A DNA stretch of 64,000 bases from positions 1,955,125-2,019,124 of the forward strand of contig NZ_CP016604.1 in the NCBI RefSeq assembly GCF_009684715.1, written 5' to 3'. The notes beneath the pieces were generated by a model. It worked only from the letters and a program-made list of their open reading frames with translations. It had not been told where the DNA came from and searched no databases. This document shows, one piece after another, positions 23,606 through 33,949 of the stretch (the first letter of the stretch is position 1; each line of letters opens with the position of its first letter). This DNA comes from Otariodibacter oris (lineage in GTDB: Bacteria; Pseudomonadota; Gammaproteobacteria; Enterobacterales; Pasteurellaceae). The translations under genes were made by a program, and so were the position numbers.

Positions 23606-23621
23606 TTTTGCAAAGCTCAAT

Positions 23622-23697
23622 TCCTCCTTAGTTCAGTCGGTAGAACGGTGGACTGTTAATCCATATGTCGCAGGTTCGAGTCCCGCAGGAGGAGCCA
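23622..23697 (+). tRNA. tRNA-Asn (GTT)
   Basis: A 76-base cloverleaf with acceptor TCCTCCT/AGGAGGA, D arm AGTTCAGTCGGTAGAAC, anticodon loop CTGTTAA (anticodon GTT), T arm GGTTCGAGTCC and encoded GCCA end. It is 16 bases after tRNA-Phe and probably in the same transcript. Confidence 0.97.
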
Positions 23698-23704
23698 TAT
23701 TCTG

Positions 23705-23731
23705 AAGCCCTGATATTTATTATCGGGGCTT
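23705..23731 (+). terminator. Terminator of the tRNA-Phe/tRNA-Asn unit
   Basis: An 11-bp stem (aagccctgata / tatcggggctt) with one G-U pair and a short loop, followed by TTATCTTTT. The U-tract is interrupted, so some read-through is possible. Confidence 0.75.
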
Positions 23732-23808
23732 TATCTTTTCTAAACTACTATTCCTGATAGTTTAATACCTAAGAAAACAAGTCAAGACTATAAACGAGAA
23801 AATTTTCA

Positions 23809-23830
23809 TTTTGTGATCTTTATCGAATTT
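23809..23830 (+). promoter_or_regulatory. Candidate CRP-like site with no gene downstream
   Basis: TGTGA-TCTTTA-TCGAA (23812-23827) in AT-rich flanks: one canonical CRP half site and one CGA-type half. A possible -10 box TGTAAT (23846-23851) follows at roughly class II spacing. No reading frame follows before the terminator at 23933-23967. See the small-RNA candidate. Confidence 0.35.
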
Positions 23831-23857
23831 CTAAGATTTTTTTGGTGTAATACTTCG

Positions 23858-23967
23858 TTTTTAGAACAAAAAAAGATATTATCACTGCATAAGACAGATT
23901 TATAAATAATCTCTCAAAATCGTCATTTTTACACGACATTACTCTCCATTGGTAATGTCGTTTTTTT
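23858..23967 (+). ncRNA. Candidate small RNA (orphan transcription unit)
   Basis: A strong hairpin with T-tract on the plus strand (23933-23967) has no gene upstream of it except the tRNA pair, which has its own terminator. The gap contains a CRP-like site and possible promoter elements (TGTAAT at 23846, or TTCGTT-17-TATTAT at about 23855-23883). A transcript of roughly 80-110 bases would end in this terminator. No open reading frame of useful length is present. The call rests on layout only. The alternative is a back-up terminator for the tRNA transcript. Confidence 0.35.
23933..23967 (+). terminator. Orphan plus-strand terminator
   Basis: A 10-bp perfect stem (acgacattac / gtaatgtcgt) with a 9-base loop, followed by seven T on the plus strand. 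Read on the minus strand it has no U-tract, so it does not look like the hflX terminator even though it lies just past the hflX stop. Confidence 0.8.
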
Positions 23968-23977
23968 CTTTGAGAAA

Positions 23978-25282
23978 CTATCCCCATCGGGCGAATTCAA
24001 TATAATCATTTAATTCATTAAATTGCTTTAGCCACTTCTGCCATTGGATTTTATCGACTTTGACGGTAACAACTCGATCGCCAAATTCATTAAAGCTTTC
24101 TTGTTGAATACAGTTGTGCAAACGGAATTGAGTATAAATATGCCCTGCGGTAGGCGGTAATAAGAGCGTTTCTGTAATAAGCTCATTTTTAAGCAGTAAT
24201 CGCATGGCTTCAAAGAGTAAATCAATGCCCTGATTTGCTTGAGCAGAAACATAAACCGCAACAGGTTTATTTTCATCCGAATATTCAATATGAGGTGAAA
24301 TATCCTCTAATTGATCCACTTTATTAAAAACCAATAATGTTGGGATTTCTAATGCCCCAATTTCTGATAAAACCTGATTTACCGCATCAATATTTTCGTT
24401 TTTACGTTCATCTGCGGCATCAATGATATGGAGTAATAACGTCGCATCTGTCGTTTCCTGTAACGTCGATTTGAAGGCTGACACTAAGTCATGGGGCAGA
24501 AAACGAATAAAGCCCACTGTATCGGCTAAAATCGTCGTACCCACGTCTTGTACCTCAATGCGACGTAAAGTCGGGTCTAAGGTAGCAAAGAGCTGATCTG
24601 CGGCATATACACCCGCATTTGTAATTGCATTGAATAAGGTAGATTTACCCGCATTTGTATATCCCACTAAGGATACCGTTGGGATATCGGCTTTTTGGCG
24701 TGTTTTACGATTCTGATTGCGTTGTTTATTCACTTTCTCTAAGCGATTCTGCAATTGTTGAATACGCACTTTAATCAAACGTCTATCCGTTTCTAATTGC
24801 GTTTCTCCGGGACCTCGTAAGCCAACCGCACCACCTTTTTGTTGATCTTGGTTACCTAAACGTCTCACAAGACGAGTCGATAAATGGCGAAGTTGAGCGA
24901 GCTCAACTTGTAATTTACCTTCGTGGGATCTCGCTCGTTGAGCGAAGATATCCAAAATTAAGCCTGTTCTATCCACCACTCGACAATTACAAATGGATTG
25001 TAAATTACGTGCTTGTGCAGGGCTTAACTGATGATTGACTAAGACCACCGTTGCACCTAATTCCTCGACCGCATCCGCAATTTCTTGCGCCTTTCCTTGC
25101 CCGACATAATATTTAATGTGGGGAGCAGAACGTGATGTGGTTAATACCGAAACGACTTCTACACCCGCTGATTCTGCTAAGGTTTGAAATTCAATTAAAT
25201 TATCAATATCTTTAACTTGTGAAAGATAGAGATGAACAAGTATGGCTTTATCTTGAGAGGAAGAATGAGAAGAGCCAAACAA
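23978..25282 (-). CDS. hflX: Ribosome-associated GTPase HflX
   Basis: HflX, 434 residues, splits stalled 70S ribosomes under stress. The N-terminal domain ends in the glycine-rich [15 protein letters not shown]; the G domain has the P-loop [12 protein letters not shown], switch region [24 protein letters not shown] and NKVD. It is the last gene of miaA-hfq-hflX on the minus strand, the order found in E. coli. Confidence 0.97.
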   Translation of the reverse strand: MFGSSHSSSQDKAILVHLYLSQVKDIDNLIEFQTLAESAGVEVVSVLTTSRSAPHIKYYVGQGKAQEIADAVEELGATVVLVNHQLSPAQARNLQSICNCRVVDRTGLILDIFAQRARSHEGKLQVELAQLRHLSTRLVRRLGNQDQQKGGAVGLRGPGETQLETDRRLIKVRIQQLQNRLEKVNKQRNQNRKTRQKADIPTVSLVGYTNAGKSTLFNAITNAGVYAADQLFATLDPTLRRIEVQDVGTTILADTVGFIRFLPHDLVSAFKSTLQETTDATLLLHIIDAADERKNENIDAVNQVLSEIGALEIPTLLVFNKVDQLEDISPHIEYSDENKPVAVYVSAQANQGIDLLFEAMRLLLKNELITETLLLPPTAGHIYTQFRLHNCIQQESFNEFGDRVVTVKVDKIQWQKWLKQFNELNDYIEFARWG

Positions 25283-25335
25283 GCTAGTATTCTCGTTTGG
25301 CTGATTAAAATTATGTTCTAATGTGTTAATAGCTA

Positions 25336-25617
25336 CTATTCCGCTGTTTCACTTACTTCTGTAACCTGAGTCTGTGGCTGAGATTGTTGGTTTACATTAT
25401 TGTTATTATGAGTAATCGCACGTGCTGGAACCACAGTAGAAATCGCATGTTTATATACCATTTGACTCACTGTGTTTTTAAGTAAAATTACAAATTGATC
25501 GAATGATTCAATTTGTCCTTGCAGTTTAATTCCATTGACTAAATAGATTGACACAGGAATACGCTCACGACGTAGTGCATTCAAATACGGATCTTGTAAA
25601 GATTGACCTTTTGCCAT
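25336..25617 (-). CDS. hfq: RNA chaperone Hfq
   Basis: Hfq, 93 residues, a hexameric Sm-like protein that pairs small RNAs with mRNAs. The Sm core includes [37 protein letters not shown] and the Sm2 motif [13 protein letters not shown] polar glutamine/asparagine-rich tail follows. It lies between miaA and hflX. Its presence makes Hfq-dependent regulation by the candidate RNA 1.4 kb away possible. Confidence 0.98.
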   Translation of the reverse strand: MAKGQSLQDPYLNALRRERIPVSIYLVNGIKLQGQIESFDQFVILLKNTVSQMVYKHAISTVVPARAITHNNNNVNQQSQPQTQVTEVSETAE

Positions 25618-25682
25618 TTTATTATCCTTCTAATAATTATAGTTTTAAAATTTATCAAGCTGCCAAAGGCATACCGATATTA

Positions 25683-26624
25683 TCATAAATTGTTTTGTTT
25701 TTGTGCTAATTTTTCGATCATTTTTTGATAAGATGACTCAGGATCCAAGCTATCTAGCCATTCCAACTCACTTGTCCAACCTCTTAACCATGTAATTTGT
25801 CGTTTGGCTAATTGACGGGTTGCACTAATCCCTTTGAAAATTGCTTCATCTAAACTTACTCCGCTCGCTAAATATTCCCACATTTGACGATAACCTACAC
25901 AGCGAATCGATGGTAAGTTAATATGCAAATCTCCCCGTACAAATAACCGCTTAACTTCTTGTTCAAAGCCAAGCTCGATCATTTTGTGAAAGCGTTGCTC
26001 AATACGTTGATGCAAAACAGCACGTTCTTGCGGTGCAATCGCAAACTGCAAAATATCATAAGGTAATGCTTCGCCTTGCTGAGCGGTGAGTTCCGTCATT
26101 GTTTTGCCTGAAATATAAAATACTTCAAGCGCACGATTAATCCGTTGGCTATCATTGGGATTAATCCGCTGACCTGCTACAGGATCAATACGTAACAATT
26201 CTTGATGCAATGTAGCCCACCCTTCTTGCTCCGCTCGTATTTCAATTTTTGAGCGAATTTCTGGATCAGCAGAAGGCAAAGGGGATAACCCATCTAACAA
26301 GCCTTTGTAATAAAGCATTGTGCCACCCACAAGTAATGGGATTTTACCTTGAGCGGTAATCTCAGCCATTTCTCGTAACGCATCTTCACGGAAATTTGCT
26401 ACAGAGTAGCTTTCGGCGGGATCGATAATATCGATCAAACGATGAGGGGCTAAAGCCAATTCTTCTTTACTTGGCTTAGCGGTACCGATATCCATTCCTC
26501 GATAAATTAAGGCAGAATCAACACTAATTACCTCGACAGGTAAAGTTTGACGTAGCTTAATCGCTAAATCCGTTTTACCCGAAGCGGTCGGACCCATTAA
26601 AAAAATTGCGAGTGGTTTTTGCAT
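25683..26624 (-). CDS. miaA: tRNA dimethylallyltransferase MiaA
   Basis: MiaA transfers a dimethylallyl group to A37 of tRNAs reading UNN codons. The P-loop [14 protein letters not shown] is at the N-terminus; [41 protein letters not shown] and [14 protein letters not shown] are conserved. The start chosen is ATG 26624 (MQKPLAIF), which aligns with family N-termini, giving 313 residues. ATG 26636 is an alternative, and neither has a clear ribosome site. The start region overlaps the mutS terminator hairpin. Confidence 0.95.
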   Translation of the reverse strand: MQKPLAIFLMGPTASGKTDLAIKLRQTLPVEVISVDSALIYRGMDIGTAKPSKEELALAPHRLIDIIDPAESYSVANFREDALREMAEITAQGKIPLLVGGTMLYYKGLLDGLSPLPSADPEIRSKIEIRAEQEGWATLHQELLRIDPVAGQRINPNDSQRINRALEVFYISGKTMTELTAQQGEALPYDILQFAIAPQERAVLHQRIEQRFHKMIELGFEQEVKRLFVRGDLHINLPSIRCVGYRQMWEYLASGVSLDEAIFKGISATRQLAKRQITWLRGWTSELEWLDSLDPESSYQKMIEKLAQKQNNL

Positions 26625-26643
26625 AAAATTAATCATTAATAAA

Positions 26644-26697
26644 AAGCGGTGAGATTGTAACAAAACTTTGCAAAAAGTCTTAATAATCTTACCGCTT
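26644..26697 (-). terminator. Inverted uptake-signal pair acting as mutS terminator
   Basis: Two oppositely oriented AAGCGGT words with extended 13-base arms (one mismatch) face each other across 28 bases. On the minus strand the hairpin is followed by TTTTTATT. It ends mutS and runs into the miaA start region. Confidence 0.65.
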
Positions 26698-26735
26698 GTG
26701 GAAAATAGGTTTCAATCTATCACTGATTTTGTAGC

Positions 26736-29339
26736 TTAATCCAACAATCCTTTCAATTTGTATAACACTTCAAGGGCTTGTTTTGGCGTTAGCCCATCGG
26801 GATCGATATCTTGTAGTGCTAATTCCACTGCTGAAGGTTCATTAGACACAACAAGCGGTGAGTTTGCTGGTTCATTTTGCACATTTTCAGATAACCAATC
26901 TTGCTGTGGATCTTCGTGTAGCATATTAGTTTGTTGCGATAATTGTTCTAGCTGAGAGAGTTTTTGTTTCGCCAATTTGATAACAGGTTTCGGTACTCCC
27001 GCTAATGCAGCCACTGCTAGACCATAACTCTTACTTGCTGCCCCTTCTTGCACAGCGTGCATAAAGGCGATGGTATCGTTATGCTCTAAAGCATCTAAAT
27101 GCACATTCGCCACACCTTTGAGCTGATTTGGTAAGCTAGTTAATTCAAAATAATGGGTTGCAAATAACGTGAGCGATTGGGTTTTCTTTGCCAACCATTC
27201 AGCACATGCCCACGCTAAAGAAAGTCCATCATAGGTTGAAGTGCCTCGCCCAATTTCATCGACAAGGACTAAACTATTTTCAGTGGATTGGTGCAAAATA
27301 TTCGCCATTTCAGTCATTTCGACCATAAAGGTTGAGCGACCCGAAGCTAAATCATCAGAAGCACCAATTCGGGTAAAAATACGGTCAATTGGACCAATTT
27401 CCGCACTGTCCGCAGGCACAAAACTACCGATATATGCCATTAAGGTAATCAGGGCGATTTGACGCATATAGGTACTTTTTCCGCCCATATTCGGACCTGT
27501 TACGATCAACAAATGGCGTTGAGCATCTAAATAGACAGGGTTGGCAATAAAGGGATCTTTCAACACTTGCTCAACCACAGGATGTCGCCCACCTTTGATA
27601 TTGATACCTCGTTTCGTATTAAAAGTTGGCATTACGTAATGTAGGCTTTCTGCCCGCTCAGCAAGGTTCGTTAAGACGTCTAATTCTGCCAAAATTAAAC
27701 TGGTTAATTGCAATTCTGCAAGATGTGGCAAAATCAGATCAAACAATTCATCATACAGTTGTTTTTCTAATGCTAGAGATGCCCCTTTCGCCTTTAAAAC
27801 TTTATCTTCGTAGGTTTTTAATTCAGGAATAATATATCGCTCGGCATTTTTTAATGTTTGACGGCGAACATAATGTATTGGGGCTTTGTGAGCTTGCCCT
27901 TGGCTAATTTGAATGTAATAGCCGTGCACCGCATTAAAACCGATTTTAAGGGTATCAATTCCTGTTTTTTCACGCTCTCTTACTTCAAGATCTTCTAAAA
28001 ATTGCGTTGCTCCAGCGGATAAACTTCGCCATTCATCTAATTCTGCATTGTAGCCTTCGGCAATGACCCCTCCATCACGAATCAGCTGTGGTGGATTATC
28101 AATAATCGCACGCTCAAGTAACTCATGAAGTTCGCTAAAATCGTCCATTTTTGCCAACATTTGATCCAAGCAAGCGGTAAGATTACCCGTATATTTTGCA
28201 ATATCGGGCAATTGTGCTAATGCGGTTTTTAAACGAGTGAGATCACGAGGACGAGCAGTACGTAAAGCCACTCGAGCCAAGATACGCTCCATATCGCCAA
28301 CTTGTTGCAATAAAGGCTGTAAGACCTCTACCCGTTCATTTTGTTGTAAAGCAAGAATAGTTTGCTGGCGATTATGCAATTTAGTGAAATCTCGAGTGGG
28401 TTGGTGAATCCAACGTTTCAGTAAACGGCTACCCATTGGTGTTACACATTTATCCAAAACAGAGGCAAGCGTATTTTCAAGCCCGCCTGTTAAATTGGTG
28501 GTGAGTTCTAAATTTCTACGGGTTGCGGAATCCAATAAAATGGTTTCGCTGTTTTGCGATAAATGAATAGAATTGATATGCGGTAATGCCGTACGCTGTG
28601 TTTCTTGCGCATAATGTAATAAACAGCCCGCAGCACATAATGCGACTGTCGCTTTTTCTACGCCAAAGCCTGCTAGACTTTGTGTACCAAATTGGCGGTT
28701 GAGTAATTGGATTGCTGTGACTAATTCAAATTCCCAAATCGGACGACGACGTAACCCTTTGTAATGTTCCAACATTGCTTTTTCGGCAAAATCTTCTGGG
28801 TATAAGATTTCAGCAGGTTGCGTACGTTGTAACTCGGCACTCAATAAGGCTGTATTCGGCAATTCGGTGATTAAAAATCGCCCTGAAGTCATATCTAAGG
28901 TAGCAAGAGCGTAGGTATTTTTTTCCTGATAAACACACGCGACTAAATTATCTTGTCGTTCTGGTAGCAATGCCTCATCACTCACAGTACCGGGAGTTAC
29001 AATACGCACTACTTTTCGCTCAACAGGCCCTTTACTTGTAGCTGGATCGCCAATTTGCTCACAAATTGCCACCGACTCACCCAATGCGACTAATTTTGCT
29101 AAATAACCTTCAACAGAATGATAAGGCACTCCCGCCATTGGGATTGGCTCACCTGCGGATTGTCCTCGCTTAGTGAGGGAAATATCTAATAATGATGCTG
29201 CTTTTTTTGCATCGTCATAAAATAACTCGTAAAAATCCCCCATTCGGTAAAACAGCAAAATTTCTGGATTTTCTGCTTTAATTTTCAAATACTGTGTCAT
29301 CATTGGAGTGTGTTGGGTAGAATTTTCTATATTTTTCAT
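26736..29339 (-). CDS. mutS: DNA mismatch repair protein MutS
   Basis: MutS, 867 residues, recognises mismatches and recruits MutL. The mismatch-binding F-x-E motif is in [13 protein letters not shown] near residue 35. The C-terminal ATPase has Walker [14 protein letters not shown], Walker [16 protein letters not shown] and the FATHYFELT switch. The C-terminal tail has the oligomerisation segment [20 protein letters not shown]. It is the first gene of the mutS, miaA, hfq, hflX run on the minus strand, separated from miaA by a terminator. Confidence 0.98.
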   Translation of the reverse strand: MKNIENSTQHTPMMTQYLKIKAENPEILLFYRMGDFYELFYDDAKKAASLLDISLTKRGQSAGEPIPMAGVPYHSVEGYLAKLVALGESVAICEQIGDPATSKGPVERKVVRIVTPGTVSDEALLPERQDNLVACVYQEKNTYALATLDMTSGRFLITELPNTALLSAELQRTQPAEILYPEDFAEKAMLEHYKGLRRRPIWEFELVTAIQLLNRQFGTQSLAGFGVEKATVALCAAGCLLHYAQETQRTALPHINSIHLSQNSETILLDSATRRNLELTTNLTGGLENTLASVLDKCVTPMGSRLLKRWIHQPTRDFTKLHNRQQTILALQQNERVEVLQPLLQQVGDMERILARVALRTARPRDLTRLKTALAQLPDIAKYTGNLTACLDQMLAKMDDFSELHELLERAIIDNPPQLIRDGGVIAEGYNAELDEWRSLSAGATQFLEDLEVREREKTGIDTLKIGFNAVHGYYIQISQGQAHKAPIHYVRRQTLKNAERYIIPELKTYEDKVLKAKGASLALEKQLYDELFDLILPHLAELQLTSLILAELDVLTNLAERAESLHYVMPTFNTKRGINIKGGRHPVVEQVLKDPFIANPVYLDAQRHLLIVTGPNMGGKSTYMRQIALITLMAYIGSFVPADSAEIGPIDRIFTRIGASDDLASGRSTFMVEMTEMANILHQSTENSLVLVDEIGRGTSTYDGLSLAWACAEWLAKKTQSLTLFATHYFELTSLPNQLKGVANVHLDALEHNDTIAFMHAVQEGAASKSYGLAVAALAGVPKPVIKLAKQKLSQLEQLSQQTNMLHEDPQQDWLSENVQNEPANSPLVVSNEPSAVELALQDIDPDGLTPKQALEVLYKLKGLLD

Positions 29340-29420
29340 TGAGTTATATTAGTGATTAGATGAATAAATTAAGCATAAATAGATCACTTGCGTAATGCAA
29401 TATGCGATAAATAAAAATAT

Positions 29421-29451
29421 CCCTTCATTATACTTAAATGAAGGGATATCG
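29421..29451 (-). terminator. Second hairpin between ilvC and mutS
   Basis: A stem around atcccttcat / atgaagggat with extra AT pairs, followed on the minus strand by TTTTTATTT. With the hairpin at 29491-29522 it makes a tandem terminator after ilvC. The remainder of the 195-base gap shows no gene. Confidence 0.7.
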
Positions 29452-29490
29452 TCGAAATTATGTAATGGTTAAATTTCTTGCAATATCATA

Positions 29491-29522
29491 AAATAAGTAC
29501 TAACAGAAAAATTGTTAGTACT
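29491..29522 (-). terminator. Terminator of ilvC
   Basis: An 11-bp stem (aagtactaaca / tgttagtactt) followed on the minus strand by ATTTTATG, immediately beyond the ilvC stop. Confidence 0.8.
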
Positions 29523-29534
29523 TAAACAACAGAA

Positions 29535-31016
29535 TTACTCAGCTGAAGAAATACGTTTCATATCAGTCATATAACCACGAAGTTCTTGACCAATAAGCTC
29601 AACAGGGTGGTTACGGATGACTTCGTTTACATCTCTTAAAGTAATATTATCGATTTCTGTTGCTGGTGTTGGTTCACCAATATCGCCTTTTCGTAAAGTT
29701 GGCACTAATTTTTCACGTAAAATTGGACCTGCAACGTTAGCAAATAGATAGTTACCATATTCTGCAGTATCAGAGATAACCACATTCATTTCATAAAGAC
29801 GTTTACGTGCAATTGTATTCGCAATTAATGGTAATTCGTGAAGTGATTCATAATAAGCAGATTCTTCATAAATACCACTTGCCACCATTGTATCGAAAGC
29901 AAGTTCAACACCCGCTTTAACCATTGCGATCATTAATACGCCATTATCGAAATATTCTTGTTCGCTAATTTTGATTGCATCACCTTTTGGTGCTTTTTCA
30001 AATGCTGTTTGCCCTGTTTCTTCACGCCATTTTAATAAATTCGCATCGTTATTCGCCCAGTCAGCCATCATTGTTGAAGAAAATTCACCACTTAAAATAT
30101 CATCCATGTGTTTTTGAAAGAGTGGTGTTAATTCTTCTTTGATTTGTTCTGCTAATTCAAAGGCACGCAATTTAGCTGTATTAGATAAGCGATCCATCAT
30201 TAATGTGATACCGCCATGTTTTAATGCTTCCGTAATGGTTTCCCAACCTAATTGGATTAATTTACCTGCATAAGCTGGATCTTTACCATCTGCAATTAAT
30301 TTATCATAACAAACCAGTGAACCTGCTTGTAACATACCGCATAAGATAGTTTGCTCACCCATTAAATCTGATTTCACTTCTGCGACAAAAGAGGATTCTA
30401 ATACGCCTGCACGATGTCCACCTGTTGCTGCAGCCCACGCTTTCGCGATTTCAAAACCTTCACCTTTAGGATCATTTTCAGGATGAACAGCGATTAAAGT
30501 TGGTACACCGAATCCACGTTTATATTCTTCACGCACTTCTGTACCCGGTGATTTTGGTGCAACCATTACAACAGTAATATCTTTACGAATTTGCTCACCG
30601 CCTTCTACAATGTTTAGTCCATGTGAATAACCTAATGCCGATCCTTGTTTCATTAATCCCATTACGTCAGCGATTACTTTTGAGTGTTGTTTATCCGGAG
30701 TCAGGTTGATGACTAAATCTGCGGTTGGAATTACTTCTTGGTAAGTACCTACTTTAAATCCATTTTCTGTAGCACGTTTGTATGATGCACGTTGTTCAGC
30801 AATAGCTTCTGGGCGTAAAGCATAGCTAATATCCAAACCTGAATCACGCATATTTAAGCCTTGGTTCAAGCCTTGAGCGCCACAACCCACGATAACAATT
30901 TTTTTGCCTTTTAAGAAATTCGCTTCGTTAGCAAATTCTTCTCTTTGCATAAAACGGCAATGCCCTAATTGATCTAATTTTTGACGAAAATTTAATGTGT
31001 TGAAGTAGTTAGCCAT
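29535..31016 (-). CDS. ilvC: Ketol-acid reductoisomerase (class II)
   Basis: IlvC makes the dihydroxy-acid precursors of isoleucine and valine with NADPH and magnesium. The start at 31016 ([18 protein letters not shown]) has AAAGGA upstream; a 22-codon extension is rejected. The 493-residue length marks the long class II form with a duplicated knotted domain. The nucleotide-binding [18 protein letters not shown] and the metal/substrate [17 protein letters not shown] motif are visible. Monocistronic; an inverted repeat sits in its upstream region (31076-31099). Confidence 0.98.
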   Translation of the reverse strand: MANYFNTLNFRQKLDQLGHCRFMQREEFANEANFLKGKKIVIVGCGAQGLNQGLNMRDSGLDISYALRPEAIAEQRASYKRATENGFKVGTYQEVIPTADLVINLTPDKQHSKVIADVMGLMKQGSALGYSHGLNIVEGGEQIRKDITVVMVAPKSPGTEVREEYKRGFGVPTLIAVHPENDPKGEGFEIAKAWAAATGGHRAGVLESSFVAEVKSDLMGEQTILCGMLQAGSLVCYDKLIADGKDPAYAGKLIQLGWETITEALKHGGITLMMDRLSNTAKLRAFELAEQIKEELTPLFQKHMDDILSGEFSSTMMADWANNDANLLKWREETGQTAFEKAPKGDAIKISEQEYFDNGVLMIAMVKAGVELAFDTMVASGIYEESAYYESLHELPLIANTIARKRLYEMNVVISDTAEYGNYLFANVAGPILREKLVPTLRKGDIGEPTPATEIDNITLRDVNEVIRNHPVELIGQELRGYMTDMKRISSAE

Positions 31017-31075
31017 ATTGTAGTTTCCTTTTTCTGTATAAAAATAATGATATATTTGTTCAGAGTATAAACTAC

Positions 31076-31099
31076 ATATCACGTTTCAAAAAGTGATAT
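31076..31099. promoter_or_regulatory. Inverted repeat upstream of ilvC
   Basis: ATATCAC and GTGATAT, 7 bases each, face each other across 10 bases and overlap the position of the likely ilvC -35 box (TTGAAA on the minus strand). The spacing resembles an operator. No regulator gene is adjacent, so the binding protein is unknown. Confidence 0.35.
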
Positions 31100-31189
31100 T
31101 ATTGATATTTATAATTGCATATATTGCAACATAGAGCGGTTAATTCCACATAATTTTTTGCAAAAAAGAGTAAGAATCTCACCGCTTGC

Positions 31190-31218
31190 TTTGCGAGATA
31201 AGAAGGATCAGCTATAAT
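31190..31218 (+). promoter_or_regulatory. Probable ppa promoter
   Basis: A perfect TATAAT (31213-31218) with a weak -35 box TTTGCG (31190-31195) at 17-base spacing, 45 bases before the ppa start. Confidence 0.5.
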
Positions 31219-31262
31219 CAAACTCATTTTTCACCCCTTATCAATAATAGAAGGAAATCAAA

Positions 31263-31790
31263 ATGGGCTTAGAAAACGTACCAGCTGGTAAAGAACTACC
31301 AGATGATATTTATGTAGTGATTGAAATTCCAGCAAATTCAGATCCAATCAAATATGAAGTAGATAAAGAATCAGGTGCATTATTCGTTGACCGTTTTATG
31401 GCAACAGCAATGTTCTATCCTGCAAACTACGGCTATGTTAACCATACGCTTTCATTAGATGGTGACCCTGTGGATGTACTTGTACCAACACCTTATCCAT
31501 TACAACCAGGTTCAGTCATTCGTTGCCGTCCAGTAGGTGTATTAAAAATGACGGATGAATCAGGTCAAGATGCGAAAGTCATTGCAGTTCCTCACACAAA
31601 ATTAAGCAAAGAATACGATCACATTAAAGACATTAATGATGTACCGGCTCTTTTAAAAGCACAAATCCAACACTTCTTCGAAAGCTACAAAGCATTAGAA
31701 GCAGGTAAATGGGTGAAAGTTGATGGTTGGGAAGGTGTTGAATCTGCTCGCCAAGAAATCTTAGATTCTTTCGAACGTGCGAAAAAATAA
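31263..31790 (+). CDS. ppa: Inorganic pyrophosphatase
   Basis: Soluble family I pyrophosphatase, 175 residues, which pulls biosynthetic reactions forward by hydrolysing pyrophosphate. The signature DGDPVDVLV with the metal-binding aspartates and [12 protein letters not shown] are present. The start has AAGGA at the right distance. Followed by a strong terminator. Confidence 0.98.
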   Translation: MGLENVPAGKELPDDIYVVIEIPANSDPIKYEVDKESGALFVDRFMATAMFYPANYGYVNHTLSLDGDPVDVLVPTPYPLQPGSVIRCRPVGVLKMTDESGQDAKVIAVPHTKLSKEYDHIKDINDVPALLKAQIQHFFESYKALEAGKWVKVDGWEGVESARQEILDSFERAKK

Positions 31791-31806
31791 TATTCTCTAA
31801 ACTCAA

Positions 31807-31834
31807 AATGCCAAAGATTTCCTTTGGCATTTTT
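31807..31834 (+). terminator. Terminator of ppa
   Basis: A 10-bp perfect stem (aatgccaaag / ctttggcatt) followed by a run of T, 17 bases after the stop. Confidence 0.85.
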
Positions 31835-31847
31835 ATAAGGTAACAAT

Positions 31848-32597
31848 ATGAAATTATTAAAAAAAGTAGGATTAATCAGCTTTTTTACATTGATTCTAAG
31901 TGCTTGTGTAACTACGCAGCAAATGAATGCTCAAGCGGCTAGCCAATATAATCAAGTAAAACAACAAGCATCTGCTCAGGGAGCCCTTGATACTTCCTCT
32001 TCTACTGCAAGACGAGTTCGTGCCGTTTTTAATAAAATGAAACCTTATGCAGAACAAGAAAATACCACAGGCGTACCATTTCAATGGGAAATTATGGTAA
32101 TCCGAAGTAACGACTTAAATGCTTGGGCAATGCCAGGTGGGAAAATGGCGTTTTATACTGGTTTAGTTGAAAAATTAAATCTAAATGATGATGAAATTGC
32201 GACTGTAATGGGTCATGAAATGACTCATGCTTTAAAAGAACACAGCAAAGCAGGCGCAAATCGTAGTGCTGTAATAGATACTGCATTTGCTATTACCCAA
32301 GCAGTAGTAGGCGATGTAAATGTAGGTGGATATAGTGGATTAGGAATGCTAAAAGCATATGGGTTAGATAGACCATTTTCTCGATCAGATGAAACAGAAG
32401 CTGATGAATTAGGCTTATATTTAATGGCAAAATCTGGCTACAATCCGAGAGCAGCATCACAACTTTGGATAAAAATGGGTAAAGCAACAGGAGGAGCCGG
32501 TGGATTCTTCTCGACTCACCCTGCTGACTCAGATCGACAAGCTAATTTAGAAAAATGGCTACCCAAAGCACTTGAATACTACAATGCTAGAAGATAA
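31848..32597 (+). CDS. loiP: M48-family metalloprotease lipoprotein (LoiP/YggG type)
   Basis: A 249-residue zinc protease attached to a membrane by a lipid anchor: signal peptide MKLLKKVGLISFFTLILSAC with lipobox cysteine 20. The peptidase M48 core has MGHEMTHALKEH (HExxH) and the third ligand region SRSDETEADELGLYLMAKSG. The general domain layout follows E. coli LoiP/YggG, an outer-membrane protease tied to low-osmolarity quality control. Monocistronic. Confidence 0.9.
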   Translation: MKLLKKVGLISFFTLILSACVTTQQMNAQAASQYNQVKQQASAQGALDTSSSTARRVRAVFNKMKPYAEQENTTGVPFQWEIMVIRSNDLNAWAMPGGKMAFYTGLVEKLNLNDDEIATVMGHEMTHALKEHSKAGANRSAVIDTAFAITQAVVGDVNVGGYSGLGMLKAYGLDRPFSRSDETEADELGLYLMAKSGYNPRAASQLWIKMGKATGGAGGFFSTHPADSDRQANLEKWLPKALEYYNARR

Positions 32598-32623
32598 TTA
32601 TGATCTCCATTCCCTTAATAATG

Positions 32624-32653
32624 AAGCCTTTTGATATATTCAAAGGCTTTTTT
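32624..32653 (+). terminator. Terminator of the M48 protease gene
   Basis: Stem aagccttt / aaaggctt with a run of T on the plus strand, 27 bases after the stop. Confidence 0.8.
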
Positions 32654-32756
32654 AAAAAATTTTTTCTTCTTAATCTTTTGTTAAGATTTGTTTGATTTAA
32701 TACGCATCAACAAAGCAATTTGTTTATTTGATAAATTATAGATGGAGAAATTAATT

Positions 32757-33215
32757 ATGAAAAAAATCATTGTAATGACAACTTTAGTTTTGTCTACTTT
32801 CAGTGTAGCTTCTTTTGCAGCATCAGAAAATTCTGGAGAGAATCAAATTACACCAAACAACACTATGATGTATCCTCATATGAAAGCACACAAAATGTTG
32901 ATGAATAATATGCATCACCACGGTGGGAATCGAGGAGGTTTTAGTGATGTAAATCAGGAAACAAATAAAATTTCTGATGCAGATAACTGGACCGATGATC
33001 AACGAATTATATTGCAAGGTAAAATCGTAAAACGAGTTGGAAAAGATGATTACATCATTAGTGATGCTAGTGGTCAAATGGAAGTTGAAATTGAAGGCAG
33101 AGCATGGAGAGGGGTGAATGTAACACCTAATGATACCGTTAGATTTTATGGTGAAGTTGACAAATCATGGAACAAAATAGAAGTAGAAATTGATCGTATA
33201 GAAAAGGTACAATAA
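32757..33215 (+). CDS. ygiW: YgiW-type periplasmic OB-fold protein, Met/His-rich N-terminus
   Basis: A 152-residue exported protein. The start at 32757 gives a clean signal peptide (MKKIIVMTTLVLSTFSVASF) and has GGAG nine bases upstream; an ATG five codons earlier overlaps that site. After cleavage comes a segment rich in methionine and histidine (about 35-60: MMYPHMKAHKMLMNNMHHH), then the bacterial OB-fold with LQGKIVKRVGKDDYIISD and VNVTPNDTVRFYGEVD. Family members are linked to peroxide and stress tolerance. It precedes qseBC as in other Pasteurellaceae. The Met/His cluster could bind copper or another metal, which is inference. Confidence 0.88.
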   Translation: MKKIIVMTTLVLSTFSVASFAASENSGENQITPNNTMMYPHMKAHKMLMNNMHHHGGNRGGFSDVNQETNKISDADNWTDDQRIILQGKIVKRVGKDDYIISDASGQMEVEIEGRAWRGVNVTPNDTVRFYGEVDKSWNKIEVEIDRIEKVQ

Positions 33216-33234
33216 CCCCTTGATAAATATAAAG

Positions 33235-33259
33235 AGTGGCAATTATTTGCCACTTTTTT
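33235..33259 (+). terminator. Intercistronic hairpin between ygiW and qseB
   Basis: An 8-bp perfect stem (agtggcaa / ttgccact) followed by six T, 19 bases before the qseB start. It should stop most transcripts after ygiW and let a fraction pass into qseBC. An intergenic stem-loop that tunes qseBC expression has, to my recollection, been described in Aggregatibacter. Confidence 0.8.
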
Positions 33260-33277
33260 GTTAAATAAGGATCTCAA

Positions 33278-33949
33278 ATGAGAATATTGCTAATTGAAGA
33301 TGACCCATTAATTGGAGAAGGATTGAAGGCTGGACTATCTAAATCGGGTTTTAGTGTCGATTGGTTTACGGATGGTAAAACTGGACTTAATGCTCTATCT
33401 TCCGCGCCTTACGACGCTGTCGTTTTAGATTTAACTTTACCCAAACTAGATGGTTTAGAGATTCTCCAACAATGGAGGAAAACGAATCAAAATGTTCCAG
33501 TATTAATATTAACAGCGAGAGATTCTCTAGATGAGCGTATTTCAGGTCTACAACGAGGTGCAGATGATTATTTATGCAAACCATTTGCCTTAGCTGAAGT
33601 GGTTGCACGTTTACAAGCTCTCATTCGTCGTAGTCATGGAAAAAGCAACCCTATTCTTGAACATGGTAAAATCCAATTAGATTCTAATCAACGCAGAGTC
33701 TTTTTAGGGGGACAAGAAATTTCCCTCACTTCTCGAGAATACAATTTACTTGAGCTTTTTATGCATAATAAAGAAAAAGTATTAGCCCGCTCGCTTATTG
33801 AAGAAAAACTATATAATTGGGATGATGAAGTCAGCAGCAATGCATTAGAAGTGCATATTTATAATTTGCGCCAAAAACTCGGTAAAAAATTTATTCGTAC
33901 CGTTCATGGTGTTGGATATACCCTTGGAAGCAATGATGCAGATAATTAG
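33278..33949 (+). CDS. qseB: Response regulator QseB
   Basis: OmpR-type regulator, 223 residues. Receiver domain with acidic pocket IEDDP, phospho-acceptor Asp51 ([12 protein letters not shown]), Thr79 and Lys101 (LCKPF). The C-terminal winged helix includes [15 protein letters not shown] and [17 protein letters not shown] sequence ending [12 protein letters not shown]. It overlaps qseC by 17 bases and follows ygiW. Confidence 0.95.
   Translation: MRILLIEDDPLIGEGLKAGLSKSGFSVDWFTDGKTGLNALSSAPYDAVVLDLTLPKLDGLEILQQWRKTNQNVPVLILTARDSLDERISGLQRGADDYLCKPFALAEVVARLQALIRRSHGKSNPILEHGKIQLDSNQRRVFLGGQEISLTSREYNLLELFMHNKEKVLARSLIEEKLYNWDDEVSSNALEVHIYNLRQKLGKKFIRTVHGVGYTLGSNDADN

Noticed and set aside
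23377..23613. A 78-codon minus-strand frame over tRNA-Phe
   Set aside because: It overlaps the end of mltC and a complete tRNA gene and resembles the spurious tRNA-derived proteins common in databases.
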